Assembly: GCA_951640165.1 (NCBI GenBank)
Contig: OX621257.1
Location: forward strand, 6,831,201 to 6,895,200
Source: Pseudoips prasinana
Taxonomy: Eukaryota > Arthropoda > Insecta > Lepidoptera > Nolidae
Direction: 5' to 3'
Length of the DNA: 64,000 nucleotides
This document shows, piece after piece, positions 44,521-55,098 of this stretch. A program made the position numbers and the translations under genes. Numbering within the stretch: position 1 is the first letter of the stretch; each line of letters starts with the position of its first letter. The notes below the pieces were generated by a model that saw only the letters and a list, made by a program, of their open reading frames with translations, searched no databases and had not been told where the DNA came from.

Positions 44521-45356
44521 ATCTATAGCCAAGCATCTCCCGATAACCTGCTCGAAGCTATTTGTAACATAAACACAGATCTTGCACATATTTCTTCCTG
44601 GAGTATAATAGCTATGGGCTTACCGTGAACCCGACCAAATCGCAAGCTATTGTTGTCGGCAGTACTAGAATGCGGAGTAGAGTGGATTGGTCACAAATTC
44701 CCAATATTACTTTAAATAATACTGTGATACCACTGGTTCAAAAAGTTAAGAACTTGGGAATCTTAATAGACCATGATCTCTCATGGATTCCGCAATTACA
44801 GGAAGTCAGCCGTAAACTCCTTGCTGCAGCAGGGTCTTTGCGGCGTCTTCGTAATTTTTTGCCTATTACCACAAAAATTGCGCTTGCACAATCTCTCCTT
44901 CTTCCTATTCTCGATTACGCCGACGCCAGCTATCTCGATTTAACCCAGGAACAACTTGACAAACTTGAGCGTCTCCAAAATGTCTGCATTAGGTTCATAT
45001 TTGGACTCCGCAAATATGACCACGTTTCAGAATTCCGTACTAAACTCAAGTGGCTTCCTATCCGCCTTCGTCGGAATGCAAATATCTTGTCTCTCTTGTA
45101 CAATATTTTCTTTAATCCCTCAACGCCCTTTTATCTTAAAGAACGTTTCAAGTTCCTCAATGACACGCATTCAAAGTCACTGAGATCATCAGAAAACCTG
45201 CAATTAAGCTTACCAACGCATTCCACCAATTTCTTCAGCAAATCATTTACAGTTCTAGCTGCTCGTCTTTGGAATGCGTTACCAGTAACAATAAGACGCG
45301 CTCAAACCTTAACTTCCTTTAAAACACTTGTGACAAAACATTATTTATCACAGTAG
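44521..45356 (+). pseudogene. LINE P reverse transcriptase thumb and C-terminal part
   Basis: Resumes LINE P right after Q: Y-S-Q-A-S-P-D-N-L-L at 44524, then a small shift near 44608 into Y-G-L-T-V-N-P-T-K-S-Q-A. The long frame (44625-45356) contains V-K-N-L-G-I-L-I-D-H-D-L-S-W, L-P-I-L-D-Y-A-D and F-I-F-G-L-R. It ends with L-W-N-A-L-P-V-T-I-R-R and a basic tail, the usual end of such LINE proteins. The 3' untranslated region follows to 45827. Confidence 0.85.
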
Positions 45357-45827
45357 TATTCTTTATCTTGTCCACCATATAACCCTACTAGATATAATTA
45401 ATATTTCCATCATAACTGGTTATATATTAATTCATATTTTATTTTACAGGTATTTATGTTAATTTTTTATTATTATGTATGTATTTATTATATATATGTA
45501 TGTGTTAGAATATTATTTATTTATTATTATTTGTATTTAGATATAGATAAGTTTTAGTATTATAAGTATTTTAATTAGTGGTAGCAGGTACTACAACTAA
45601 GTAAATATCACTATTAGTGTTAAGTTATTATCACCTAATTTCTTACACCATACACTATACCCCTACTCCAAATTCCTTACAATATGGTCCAAAGGAAGGT
45701 TGTCTGGAAGAGATCGCTGTAAGCGATAAGACCGCCAATTGTACCTTTTTAATACTAAACTAAATAACTAAACTGTATCATAAATTGTGTTCTGTTACAA
45801 TAAAGTGTATTTATCTTATCTTATCTT

Positions 45828-46631
45828 AGTAATCCTACGGTCATCCATGGCTTTAGGATAGCTTTAGAACGGCTAAGTAAAATAAACTTCGAATTAGCAT
45901 CAATTATATTAGTAATTAAGTTAATAAAAATGTGTAACTGTTCAGCTACATTTTTTATAGAATTTAGATGAGTCCAATCTACGTTACAGAGCTCTTGGGC
46001 GATAGAGTCGTAGTTCATGCGTAACTTATATCGGGATGGGACAGTTGGGCGTTGTACTTGACTCGTTATACCAGTTATGACTAAGTCATGGTCGGTTACA
46101 GATGATGTACAAACGATGGTCTCAACGTCCACATCTCCTTTGTAGAAAACATGATCTAGGCAGGCATCGTTTCGGGTCGGTTTGTCAACGGCTGGCTGCC
46201 ATGCAGCAGAGATATGACGTAGTTTCAACGGCGTCGGAGCAAATTATATTAATATTAAGATCTCCGGTAAGGAGGATATATTTATTTACATTCAGTTTAT
46301 TGACTATGTCATAAATAGAGTTAATGAAGCAGTCTGTGTTCCTGAATGAGGGCGACCTATAAATTCCTAAAATGGTAATTATATTGGGAATAGTTACGAC
46401 TAAGCAGTTTGAGCCATCAATAGGAGGTTCATACACTGTGGTGACCAGGTGTATCTTATGAATACGACGACTCCACCAGCTTTGTTTATATATATTTTGT
46501 AGTGTGGTAGACCCTATCATTTGGCATCTGAGGAAGTATCATATTGTCTTTAAGCCAGCATTCAGTCAATATTATTGCATCAAAAATTATATATTGAGTC
46601 GCTTAAGTATAATTTGGAAGTCATCAAAATT
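45828..46631 (-). pseudogene. LINE M endonuclease domain, main part
   Basis: On the minus strand: I-L-T-E-C-W-L near 46560, V-V-F-I in a shifted frame, I-L-G-I-Y-R-S-P, L-L-T-G-D-L-N-I-N, L-D-H-V-F and S-V-T-D-H-D-L. It ends with K-P-W-M-T-V-G-L-L at 45830, directly at the 3' tail of LINE P. At least two frameshifts. It continues from 47504 above T2 and onto 38057 below P. Confidence 0.85.
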
Positions 46632-47503
46632 GACAACATTTCAAAACTGACACCACCTTAAAACAAAAATACCGCGTCTTTATTTTTGTATCCTGAGTTC
46701 AAATATATTTTTAAAGTTATACTTCTTTTGGCGCGATGGAGTAAAATGATGAGAGTGAATTTTTACGATGCGCGCGCACACCGACACCAAAAAATTTAAC
46801 AGCATGAAGTTAGTTCTAGGTGGTATGAGAGTGAATTTTTACGATGCGCGCGCATCGTAAAAATAACAGCATGACGTTAGTTCTAGGTGGTATGAAAATT
46901 GATAACTATGTTCAAGTTGTATATTAAGAAGTATAACTTCTAACGCGTGTACATAAGTACACACAAGTTTTTTTTTTAATATTTTTTTATTTCTGGGGAA
47001 TAAAATAAAAACTAAAAAAGGTGTGATGACGTCACTAATACGGCGGCCGAGGTAGTTTCCTTTGCCTAAGCATTCCAATGTTTTAAACGAAAACATCAAA
47101 TTGTCAATTGTCACTCACGGTTTTAAATTTCTATATTTCATGGTGACTTAATGAAATATAATAAGGATCATAACACTGGAAACTAATTTAATATTGACGA
47201 TTTTAATTTAATTTGAAATTGAAAACATTAAACAAACGTAAACAAGTTTAGGCGCCAACGAGTTTGACAAGACAGTGATTTTTTTTTGACGGGTTACTTT
47301 AAAGCAAAGATCGATTGTTATTCCACCGTTATTATGACGTCATTTGCCGCTTACGTCTTTTTAGAATACATCGAATTTCAAAGTTGAAACTATGAATGAA
47401 AAGTTCGTTATTTTGCAAAAAGAAAAAATATGGGTGTCCTAGTTTTGGATTTACTTTTAAATAACGCAATAATACATGCCAGGTAAAAATATGAAATGTT
47501 GTC
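46632..47503. mobile_element. T2 inverted-repeat element, copy 2, with T3 inside
   Basis: GACAACATTTCA and TGAAATGTTGTC ends with AATT on both sides (46628-46631 and 47504-47507). It is the reverse complement of 4067-4618, matching over GGTGTGATGACGTCA, GGCGCCAACGAG and CGCTTACGTCTTTTTAGAAT. It is 872 bases long because of the T3 repeat at 46706-46978. It is inserted in the endonuclease region of LINE M. Confidence 0.85.
46706..46978 (-). repeat. T3 repeat inside T2
   Basis: Reverse complement of 32238-32506, with both units and the palindrome ACGATGCGCGCGCATCGT (46842-46859 region), starting at GTTATACTTCTTTTGGCGCG and ending in a T run. T2 copy 1 lacks it, so it is an insertion. AATAT-like words at both edges may be its target duplication. 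Confidence 0.75.
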
Positions 47504-47640
47504 AATTATGTTTGAGGCTTCGGATATTTAATGTAACAGTTATAAATTTATGTTGCTTAATGATTTCATAACAATTTTCAGCGAAATTTGTAGTGGCACT
47601 AAGCAGTATACGCATTATCAATACTTAAAGTGTACAATAA
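47504..47640 (-). pseudogene. LINE M, endonuclease N-terminus
   Basis: On the minus strand a frame from about 47620 encodes K-F-I-T-V-T-L-N-I-R-S-L-K-H-N, the typical start of a LINE endonuclease (the N-I-R-S-L motif), and breaks off at the AATT next to T2. It continues as F-D-D-F-Q at 46625. An in-frame TAA sits just upstream, so the original start is not clear. Confidence 0.75.
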
Positions 47641-47914
47641 TTCAAGTGTAGCCATTTAAAACTATGATTAATGAGGAAGGTTTAAGTAAGTAGACGCTAG
47701 TTATTGGTGCCACTCTATACATGATTACTCTACTCATATCATGATTCATAGGTTAGTTATTTACCGGATTTACCTTATAATTATTACGTATTAGGGATTT
47801 TAAAGCGTAAACATACTTATTTCCTATAACATTTCAGGAACAAGAGAAGGCAATAATAAGCTGTTTTATCTTCTGAAATTTTAGGTAGGTATAGCATTTT
47901 TTTTTCTGAGACAT
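47641..47914. other. no gene seen
   Basis: AT-rich; may include the 5' untranslated region of LINE M. Confidence 0.3.
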
Positions 47915-48035
47915 TATTCACCCTCGGTCATCTGAGCAGAGCTTGTACTATGGAAACTAGATAACTGATAAACTACAAAGGTATACTTACTATTTTTTTT
48001 GTAAATATATACCTATAAATCATTCTAATTGCTTG
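47915..48035 (-). repeat. SINE-A fragment, minus strand
   Basis: ACATTATTCACCCTCGGTCA, then GAGCAGAGCTTGTACTATGG and AACTAGATAACTGATAAACT, as in the reverse complement of 34535-34790. Confidence 0.65.
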
Positions 48036-48159
48036 AGTGAAATTTAATGTTATTGTTTATTATCTCACAATTTTTTGATTCATTAGATGACAACGGTTCT
48101 GTGCGTGCATTAGCCTACATAACGCCCATCAAAATGTAAGAAAATACATGATTAAAAAA

Positions 48160-48425
48160 AAACGAAAACAAAAAGCAAAAGAAGACGAAAAAAGCAAGCC
48201 CGGAGTTTCTTTGTGGCTTTCTTCTCCGGGTCGTACACCTAGGTAGCTAGAGAAAGCCGCAGGTTAGCTAGGGTAGGCTCCTCAGCGGCGAGGATCGCTT
48301 TCGCCCCTTAACGCGTCATCGGTGATCCCGTGCAACTGATCACACCCTCTCTTAGAATTCTGTCCTTTTGCTTCAGCGGCCCCCTGAGCTGTGTGCGCTA
48401 GCCAAATGCTCATTGCCTTCAATTC
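48160..48425. repeat. unclassified GC-rich repeat-like block
   Basis: After an A-rich run comes a GC-rich block with a CCCGGAGTTTC / CTTCTCCGGG stem, GAAAGCCGCAGGTTAGCTAG and GGCGAGGATCGCTTTCG. No frame, tRNA or rRNA structure was recognised. It has the look of retroposed sequence on the minus strand. Confidence 0.35.
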
Positions 48426-48789
48426 TTTAATTTTAATATTGTACAACTAAATTTCAGAATAATAGATTAGTAACTTGTTATTTATTTTAGGATTTAAGAA
48501 AATATATCTGATAAAACAGACCGCACGGACGGACTAATTAATTTTTTGTAAATTTTATACTGTATCTATTCGACTATGTTTATGTACTGCATTGTGAACT
48601 TGACAAGTACAAGTGTATGTTAATACCCAAGTGCTGAATAAATTTCATTATTTCATATATAGATAATTACACCCAGAGGTTCGTTAAGCTACGAACGATA
48701 AACACTGGCATATCAAATTTAGGATTCCCTTGCTAACACCGCGGATGTAAACTCTAGAAGAAAAATACCGATGGATAACACCTACTAGA
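48426..48789. other. no gene seen
   Basis: AT-rich spacer. Confidence 0.4.
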
Positions 48790-49055
48790 TAATATGTACT
48801 TGCCTTTGACACCGCAGGCCGTGGGTTCGATTCCCATCTAGAAACAATATTTGTATGCACATGTCTGTTTATGAGTCTGAGTGTAATTATTTATATAAGT
48901 ATGTACCTATTCACAAAAAGAAGAAAGAAGCTTGCACTATGGAAACCAGATAACTGATATACTACTTGTATATCAGTTATCTGGTACCAGAGTACAAGCT
49001 CTGCTTACGAGTAGTATAAGATCAGATGGCGGTGTGTGAATAATGTTTTAAAATA
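48790..49055 (+). repeat. SINE-A with internal inverted duplication
   Basis: B box GGTTCGATTCCCA at 48823-48835, then GTATGCACATGTCTGTTTAT, and at the 3' side CAAGCTCTGCTTAC and GATCAGATGGCGGTGTGTGA. Between 48930 and 48999 the segment GCTTGCACTATGGAAACCAG onwards is followed after seven bases by its own inverse, which the other SINE-A copies do not show. Confidence 0.75.
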
Positions 49056-49410
49056 TATTACAGTGAAAAACTGTACTAAATATTTTTGTAATATCAATCT
49101 GACAAAATGGCCAATGCACATTCTTCGAAAGTGCAGACATCATTTCATATCCTATAAGGCTGAAGTCCGGGCCTTCAAAATTTCATATCCATGACGGTGA
49201 GGCAATAGTGGACCCCAAATGAATACTGACCTACACGTTTGAATAAAACATGTTTAGCAATTATCAACGTGTATTTTATAAAAGTAATATAAAAATTCAA
49301 CAATAAGTATAAACAATATACGATAGTTGTCATATAATGATGTATATATTTCTATAATAACTCACATATTAAATTCTTACAAAAATAGGTCTTATCTATA
49401 ACGGCTGAGA
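49056..49410. other. no gene seen
   Basis: AT-rich spacer. Confidence 0.4.
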
Positions 49411-49830
49411 TATATTATATTAGTGCGCGCAACGTTTCTCAAATACCACCATAATATATGGTTCCGCTACGTGATGCTATGCTACACATTGCTGGTTACG
49501 TTGCTGCAAATAACAGACATCAACGTGATATACACGGAAAATTATAGAGCATTTGGCACCTGTCATTTTCATTACTTAACCAGCAGTGTGTAGCCGTGTG
49601 TAGCAATGCGTAGCAAATTATTATTGCGTTTTACATTATATTAGTGCGCGCAACATTACTCAAATGCTACCATATGTTTCCGCTAAGTGATGCTACACAT
49701 TACTTGTTACGTCGCTGCAAATGACAGCCATCATCGTGATATACAGGGAAAATTTATAGTAAAGTTTATATGCTACGCATTGCTACACCAATGTGTAGCA
49801 ATGCGTAGCAAATTAATATTGCGAATCGAC
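49411..49830. repeat. tandem duplication, about 220-base unit
   Basis: Two units start TATATTAGTGCGCGCAAC and ACATTATATTAGTGCGCGCA near 49416 and 49635. Each has CTACACATTGCTGGTTACGT/CTACACATTACTTGTTACGT and ends GTGTAGCAATGCGTAGCAAA. Only the second unit has an added arm that makes a perfect 18-base hairpin (49771-49810). Confidence 0.75.
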
Positions 49831-51580
49831 GCCATTGTTAAGTATGAAATTAAAGCGATATTTCGTTTACATTACATACTATGCATCTAGGTAAAAATAG
49901 AGTATACATTATGTTAAGGCAACAAAACATACCTTAAACAAAAATTAAATTTGTGAGTAAATCTTCACAGTAATGTACATATATTGTGAATTTTCGCTCA
50001 CTTATTTAATTTGTAATGTATCAGTAAATAGTTGTCTATACTAATTATATATTTAAAAAATAAAAATAAATAAAAAAAAAGGTTTTTATTCACGTAGACT
50101 TTAAAAAAGCGCTTGTAAATAGTCAGAACATGTTCGCAGTAATATATAATTATTTCTAGGTACATATAGATATTTAGGTAAACGGATTGTAGGAAATAAT
50201 TTACAATAAGATTTATTTTATAACAGTAACGATATTTAGCTAACTAAAATTAAGTTATTGTCAAGGATATTGAAGCCCTGATCAAAACCTGCATCATAAT
50301 AACCTAAGGTGAATCGAATCACTATCATATTTATTTCCTCCAGTCAAAATAAAGTTCAACTACATTTTATACGCCAAGGTGCGCCTTTTCTAACTTTGTT
50401 ATTACCCGAAAGGTTCGATTCTCTTGAAATCACTTGGACATTTGTCAAAGAACAAATAATTCTAACACCTCGGGGTTGGGTTTCCCGCTATACTGAAATT
50501 CACGGGTACTTTTTACTATCAATAAAGTATGCAGCCGTACTATGACTAAGCTCTATATCTATTATGGCGTATTTATTCCAATAATAATTATGAGTAATGA
50601 TCAGCATCTATATGATGTGTATAAAACATTGGGAAAAACCAAGATATCAGTAACTAAGTACACTGATACCTTTTAGAAGTAAATTAGATCAGTGTGGATT
50701 TGATAGAGATGGCACTGGACGGAGAGTGTCGGCTTACAACTTCAAAACACTTGAATAATATTTTTATATAGTAAGACTGGCAACGTCACATTTTTGTTTA
50801 GCAAATTTTGAGTCTTAACTTTATTAAATTACTTATTCAGATAAATTTTTAAATCTACAATCTATGCTAGCAGAATTAGGTACTTTTTCCATTGCAATCA
50901 TTGCATGGACAATCGTTATAAAACCGGCATAGTAAAATACCAGCGCATAATAAATGTTGATTTCCTTGTCTCTATCTCGATATTATTTTAGTCGGCGCCG
51001 CGGCGTAGAAGTTTTTAATAAACTAAACCAAGGACAATATATACATAACACATTTAAAAAAAATTATGATTACAGATTGCAACGACATCACGAAACAGTT
51101 GGTATATGCGCGAAGCAGAATCGATTTAACAGTTTTGTATTTGAAGATTAAAGAAATATATGTTTTACGTTTTACAAATGGGACATTTAGCAAACGGTAC
51201 TAGTTTTGAAAATAGCATCTGAGCTGTTTGAAGACGATAAAAAGAGATGATACAGTAAATTATATGTTTACAAAATCTAATCTGCTGCCAATTTCAGGTA
51301 TGACTATAGGAAAGTCAATAACTGTAAGGTCTCATCATAATATGTAGATATAAAAATTAGGTAGGCACTTATATATTTTGGTTACATGATATAGGTATAC
51401 TCGTATCAATATTTTGATTTGAGGAGAGTTATAAACTGACTTTCTGTAAAGTTGTTTTGAACTCTTTCCTAATCAAAATATTTTCCTTACTAAAGCCCAA
51501 TATTAAAATTAGTTTAATTGGTATTGCAAAGAATTTAATTACATTATATTTTAATAATCATAATATTTATTCCCATATAT
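49831..51580. other. no gene; two short open frames without support
   Basis: Plus-strand frames at 50309-50545 (78 codons) and 50954-51151 (65 codons) have neither recognised motifs nor exon signals. The first contains an F-T-L-L-L-P-E-R-F-D segment and the second a basic stretch. They could be short exons or chance. Confidence 0.25.
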
Positions 51581-51926
51581 CGTTCTAACCAATTTTCGTT
51601 GTTAGTTTACATGGTAATGTATATCATATATTTTTTTTAGTTTTATCATACTCTTATTTTAGAAGTTACAGGTGGGGGACACTCATTTTTCCACTTTGGA
51701 AGTGACTCTCGCGCAAACTATTCAGTTTAGAAAAAAGTGATATTAGGAACCTCAATCAATCATTTTTGAAGACGGCTCACAGAATACATCTACGTACCAA
51801 GTTTCCACAGTACAGCTCTTATAGTTTCGGAAAAAAGTGGCTGTGACATACGGACGGACAGACAGACAGACATGACGAATCTATAAGGGTTCCGTTTTTT
51901 GCCATTTGGCTACGGAACCCTAAAAA
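51581..51926 (+). repeat. G-family repeat, 3' part
   Basis: TCGTTGTTAGTTTACATGGT, ACATACGGACGGACAGACAG, AAGGGTTCCGTTTTTTGCCA and GCTACGGAACCCTAAAAA in order. Confidence 0.65.
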
Positions 51927-52149
51927 TTACAATTAATATTTAATTCAAGATACTTATGATTAAGTTAACTAGCTAACTAATTTAACTTTTTGTCAAAAGC
52001 CTTATATAAAATTTTAAAAACTCAATCGCAATATGTATAGTTTAAGATATATTTCACAACAACATAATAATATCTAAATAGATCTTTCTATGTTGAGGTA
52101 ACAATTCAATATTATTATAATTATTATGGCAAACCTTATTATATAACTA

Positions 52150-52575
52150 TAACAAACTATATCTAGTCGATAACAAACTGCCAGAAATTATTAAAAATGA
52201 AACTAAATTTAATATATTTACAAAAACGCTGAAACAACTGCTATCAACTAAATGCTACTATGATTTAAATGAATATTTTAATGATACATAATAAATAATA
52301 ATTAAATTATACCCACACAAATATTAATGAATGAAATAATTTAAAAGGTGAATTACTATAATATGATCGGATATAATAATACTTTAATACTATAATAATA
52401 CAATAAATAAATTACAATAAAAATATTTTTACAAATATTCTTCTATTTTTAACACTAATTTGTAATGGCTCCCTCCTCCCTTCTACTTTGCCGTGCCCTA
52501 CAGGGTCCATAATGTACTTTATATTATAACAACAGCTGTAACTATCTTATGGAGTTCAATAAATGATTGAATTGA
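52150..52575 (+). pseudogene. LINE C-terminus and 3' end
   Basis: A plus-strand frame from about 52160 gives D-N-K-L-P-E-I-I-K-N, then a basic K-T-L-K-Q-L-L and Y-Y-D-L-N-E-Y-F, the closing segment of Jockey/CR1-type LINE proteins. It ends in TAA TAA near 52290. The 3' untranslated region runs to an AATAAATGATTGAATTGA tail near 52575. It is 5'-truncated. Confidence 0.6.
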
Positions 52576-52794
52576 ATATAATGACGTTGTAAAGTTACAT
52601 TTTTACAATGCTGGTAATCATGAAAATTTATATTTTATTTTGTACAATCTGTACTCAATACAGGCATATAATATTTCAGCAAATAAAAAGTACTTAAAAT
52701 ATGAATGCACCCGGTGAAAAAAATAATTGAGTACCCCAATAGCAACAGCACCAACCCCAAAGATATTTGTTTGAATTATAGTAACATAACTATC

Positions 52795-53110
52795 CACATT
52801 GATATAATAGGTGAGTACACTCCTCTGGGACCTCTGGCGTTTGGGGGAGGGAACGAGTTGAGTTCTGTATCTCTGAGCGGCAGCAGTCCCAGGAAGGGTA
52901 ACTGGCTGTAGCTCAGATAACACGCTTGTGCGTACTGAGGAGGGAGTGAGGCATTCAGGCCCCTTTCCCTCCCCGGGTGAGAGTCTCGCGGACGCTCAGT
53001 GTACAGTCATTTACCTAGTGCCTGTAGTGTCTGGGAATACCCAGATCCCCCGCTACAGGCACTGTGAGGCTAGAGCACTAGAGCATTTCCACCACATAAA
53101 AAAAAAATTG
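52795..53110 (+). repeat. unclassified GC-rich retroposon-like block with A tail
   Basis: A block much richer in GC than its flanks, ending in an A run (53097-53108). Near the end GTGCCTGTAG and CTACAGGCAC pair around a second stem TCTGGG/CCCAGA. The 61-codon frame at 52928-53113 is not convincing. A short retroposed RNA or SINE is possible. Confidence 0.4.
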
Positions 53111-54109
53111 TGAGTATGCTCATATTTGCCAATGTGAATAGTTCAGCATCAGTTTTATCTCATCTACTCATTATTAAAATCAGTCTTCTTGCATATTCAT
53201 AAAATATTAAAACATATGTACATATTTTTGGCACTTGATACATATATGTAGTCGATACTAATATTATAAAGAGGATTAATACAGGATCCCTAAGGATCCC
53301 TACTAAAACTACAATAATGTTACCCAAGGTGTAAAAAATGCCTTTTAAATATTTTTCATCTCATGCACTGCAAAAACTATTGATTAAAGAACAAAATAAA
53401 AATAAAATTAAAATTTAATAGAAATTCCTACCAAAATCAGACCAAGGTATTTATACCTTTGCCTTAATCCTTACCTTAATAAATGATTTCTCAAGCAAGG
53501 CTGTTTAAATACCTGTAAATTACTTTTTAGTTTATTAAAATCAGACATTCGATTCGAAAGATATTAAGAGTTTAATAAAATTGAAATAAAATTAATTCAC
53601 CGCTACGCCGCCGCCGCCAAGCCATTGCCGGCATTGGGAAGAGTGTACAGCATTCATCCTTCCCAGTCAGTGTTTTTACCTCAGGGTATTACTCCACCAT
53701 ATTATATGAGGCCCAACATCATACCAGAACTTAAAAACAGATGATGGAGTACTAATGAAACTTAACAAGCCACTTGCCTAGATAGAGGTTTACATTACAC
53801 CAAAATGTGTAAAAAAATTATGTCCACCCGTGTGAAACCTATCCTGTAATTTTGTGTTCAGCATGGGTAGTGCCCTTCAGTGGGATTTGGCAATCATAGT
53901 ATGTGCATAAACATGGACATAAATTGATAATATTTGAGATCTTGCTGATCCCAGAATCAGCAAGTGGTGGGGCAACTGTCTTAACAGTTAATTTATAAAT
54001 TTGTGCCCTGAAACTGTCTTAATACTAGTTTGTTTCTTTACTTTCCTAAAATGCTGACCCGGATTGGTGGTCCTTTTATTTTTTAAGACATTTTTATTCT
54101 TCATGCGAA
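53111..54109. other. no gene seen
   Basis: AT-rich spacer. A short GCCGCCGCCGCCAAGCC patch near 53606 has no open frame around it. Confidence 0.4.
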
Positions 54110-54285
54110 TTAACCCTATTGCAGGGTAGTTTACAAACATATAATTAACAGACACATTGCACAACTAGACTCAGAACAACTATTGATGAGTTATACAAAT
54201 AGTTGTTATGTGCTATTGATAGGCAATCAAACCAAAGACACAAAATGGTAAGGACAATGTCTTAACCACTTGTTTATGTATAAAA
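54110..54285 (-). repeat. SINE-B, diverged, minus strand
   Basis: GGGTAGTTTACAAACATATA, CTCAGAACAACTATTGATGA, ACAAATAGTTGTTATGTGCT and AAGGACAATGTCTTAACCAC follow the order of 12085-12275 with many changes. Confidence 0.6.
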
Positions 54286-54299
54286 ATTCTGGTGTGAAT

Positions 54300-54557
54300 T
54301 CAGATATACTTATTCTGAGTAACATATAACTGACTAGCAGTGCCTGCGGACTTTGTTCCGCATTATATGTATTTAATTAATAAGAGTTGACTCAGTTTTA
54401 TTTATAAAATTTAATTGACTAAATAAAATCAAATTTTACTATATTATTAATATTATGTAATTGTTGCATGCCGCTGTGTCGGCGAAACATTTTGATCTAT
54501 GTAATTATAACAACCTTGTACAGTGTTTCTGGCAAATAAATGTATTCTATTCTATAA
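54300..54557 (+). repeat. LINE 3' end with TTCTA-type tail
   Basis: GCATGCCGCTGTGTCGGCGA, CAACCTTGTACAGTGTTTCT and AATAAATGTATTCTATTCTA mark the 3' untranslated region and repeat tail of a 5'-truncated LINE. Confidence 0.5.
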
Positions 54558-55098
54558 ATAATTTGTCCCTGCCTGTTTTTTCATATGCCTATGACACTCC
54601 ACAAGAACGTAGAGTTCTATTGGTGAAATAATTTTGAATATTACTTCAGTAGAGATCCAGAGATTACCCCTTACAACGTCACAAACATTACCTCTTTATA
54701 ATATTAGTATAAATATACCTTTTTTTTCTATTGTTTCTGTAATATTTGCAACATCTATAATCAAGTATAGAGAAATATGGGTCAGTGGGTAGTTTTAGGA
54801 GCAGATTAGTAAAATGGATAAATTTAAGCCACAAATTTCAGGTTAACTCCATATCAGGTTATCCATTTGAAGTAATTCACCCTAAATGGCACTTCCTACC
54901 CCTGTAGGTAGTGCCATAGTAGTTCCTACTATTGTTAATGACTTAGTAATAATTAACAATACAGTACTTAAACAAGCCTGTTTGTAGGTATAATTAAATT
55001 TTTACATGTTGCATATTTAACATTCCAACAGTGGCAGTATAAATCTTAAGCTTAAAGATATATTCTTATTATAAATAAACGTTGGAACACACTGGTAT
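54558..55098. other. no gene seen
   Basis: AT-rich; the last part probably holds the 3' untranslated region of the minus-strand gene that follows. Confidence 0.4.

Larger units (their letters stand above)
38050..45827 (+). mobile_element. LINE P, plus strand, inserted in M and split by Q
   Basis: Starts inside the endonuclease domain (5'-truncated) and ends in a 3' untranslated region with GGTTGTCTGGAAGAGATCGC, AATAAAGTGTA and a TTATC repeat tail (45810-45827). LINE Q occupies about 39998-44520 and separates the codons for L-Y-A-D-D-L-Q-I (39973-39996) from those for Y-S-Q-A-S-P-D (44524 on). P sits in the opposite orientation within LINE M. Only a GTA is shared by both edges, so the target duplication is very short or lost. 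Confidence 0.85.
35752..47640 (-). mobile_element. LINE M, minus strand, split by nested elements
   Basis: The pieces of one non-LTR retrotransposon, read on the minus strand, are 47640-47504 (endonuclease start), 46631-45828 (rest of endonuclease) and 38057-35752 (linker, reverse transcriptase, C-terminal part, 3' untranslated region and a TTTTA repeat tail). They are separated by the T2 element (46632-47503) and by LINE P (about 38050-45827). The protein sequence continues sensibly across both gaps. At T2, removing it with one AATT repeat restores the reading frame. The 5' boundary is uncertain. Confidence 0.85.

Noticed and set aside
49411..49830. Possible CRISPR-like or satellite array
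   Set aside because: Only two units with diverged sequence and no regular spacers: a simple tandem duplication in a eukaryotic genome.
50309..51151. Two frames of 78 and 65 codons as host genes
   Set aside because: No motifs, splice signals or composition shift. Kept only as a remark in the spacer entry.
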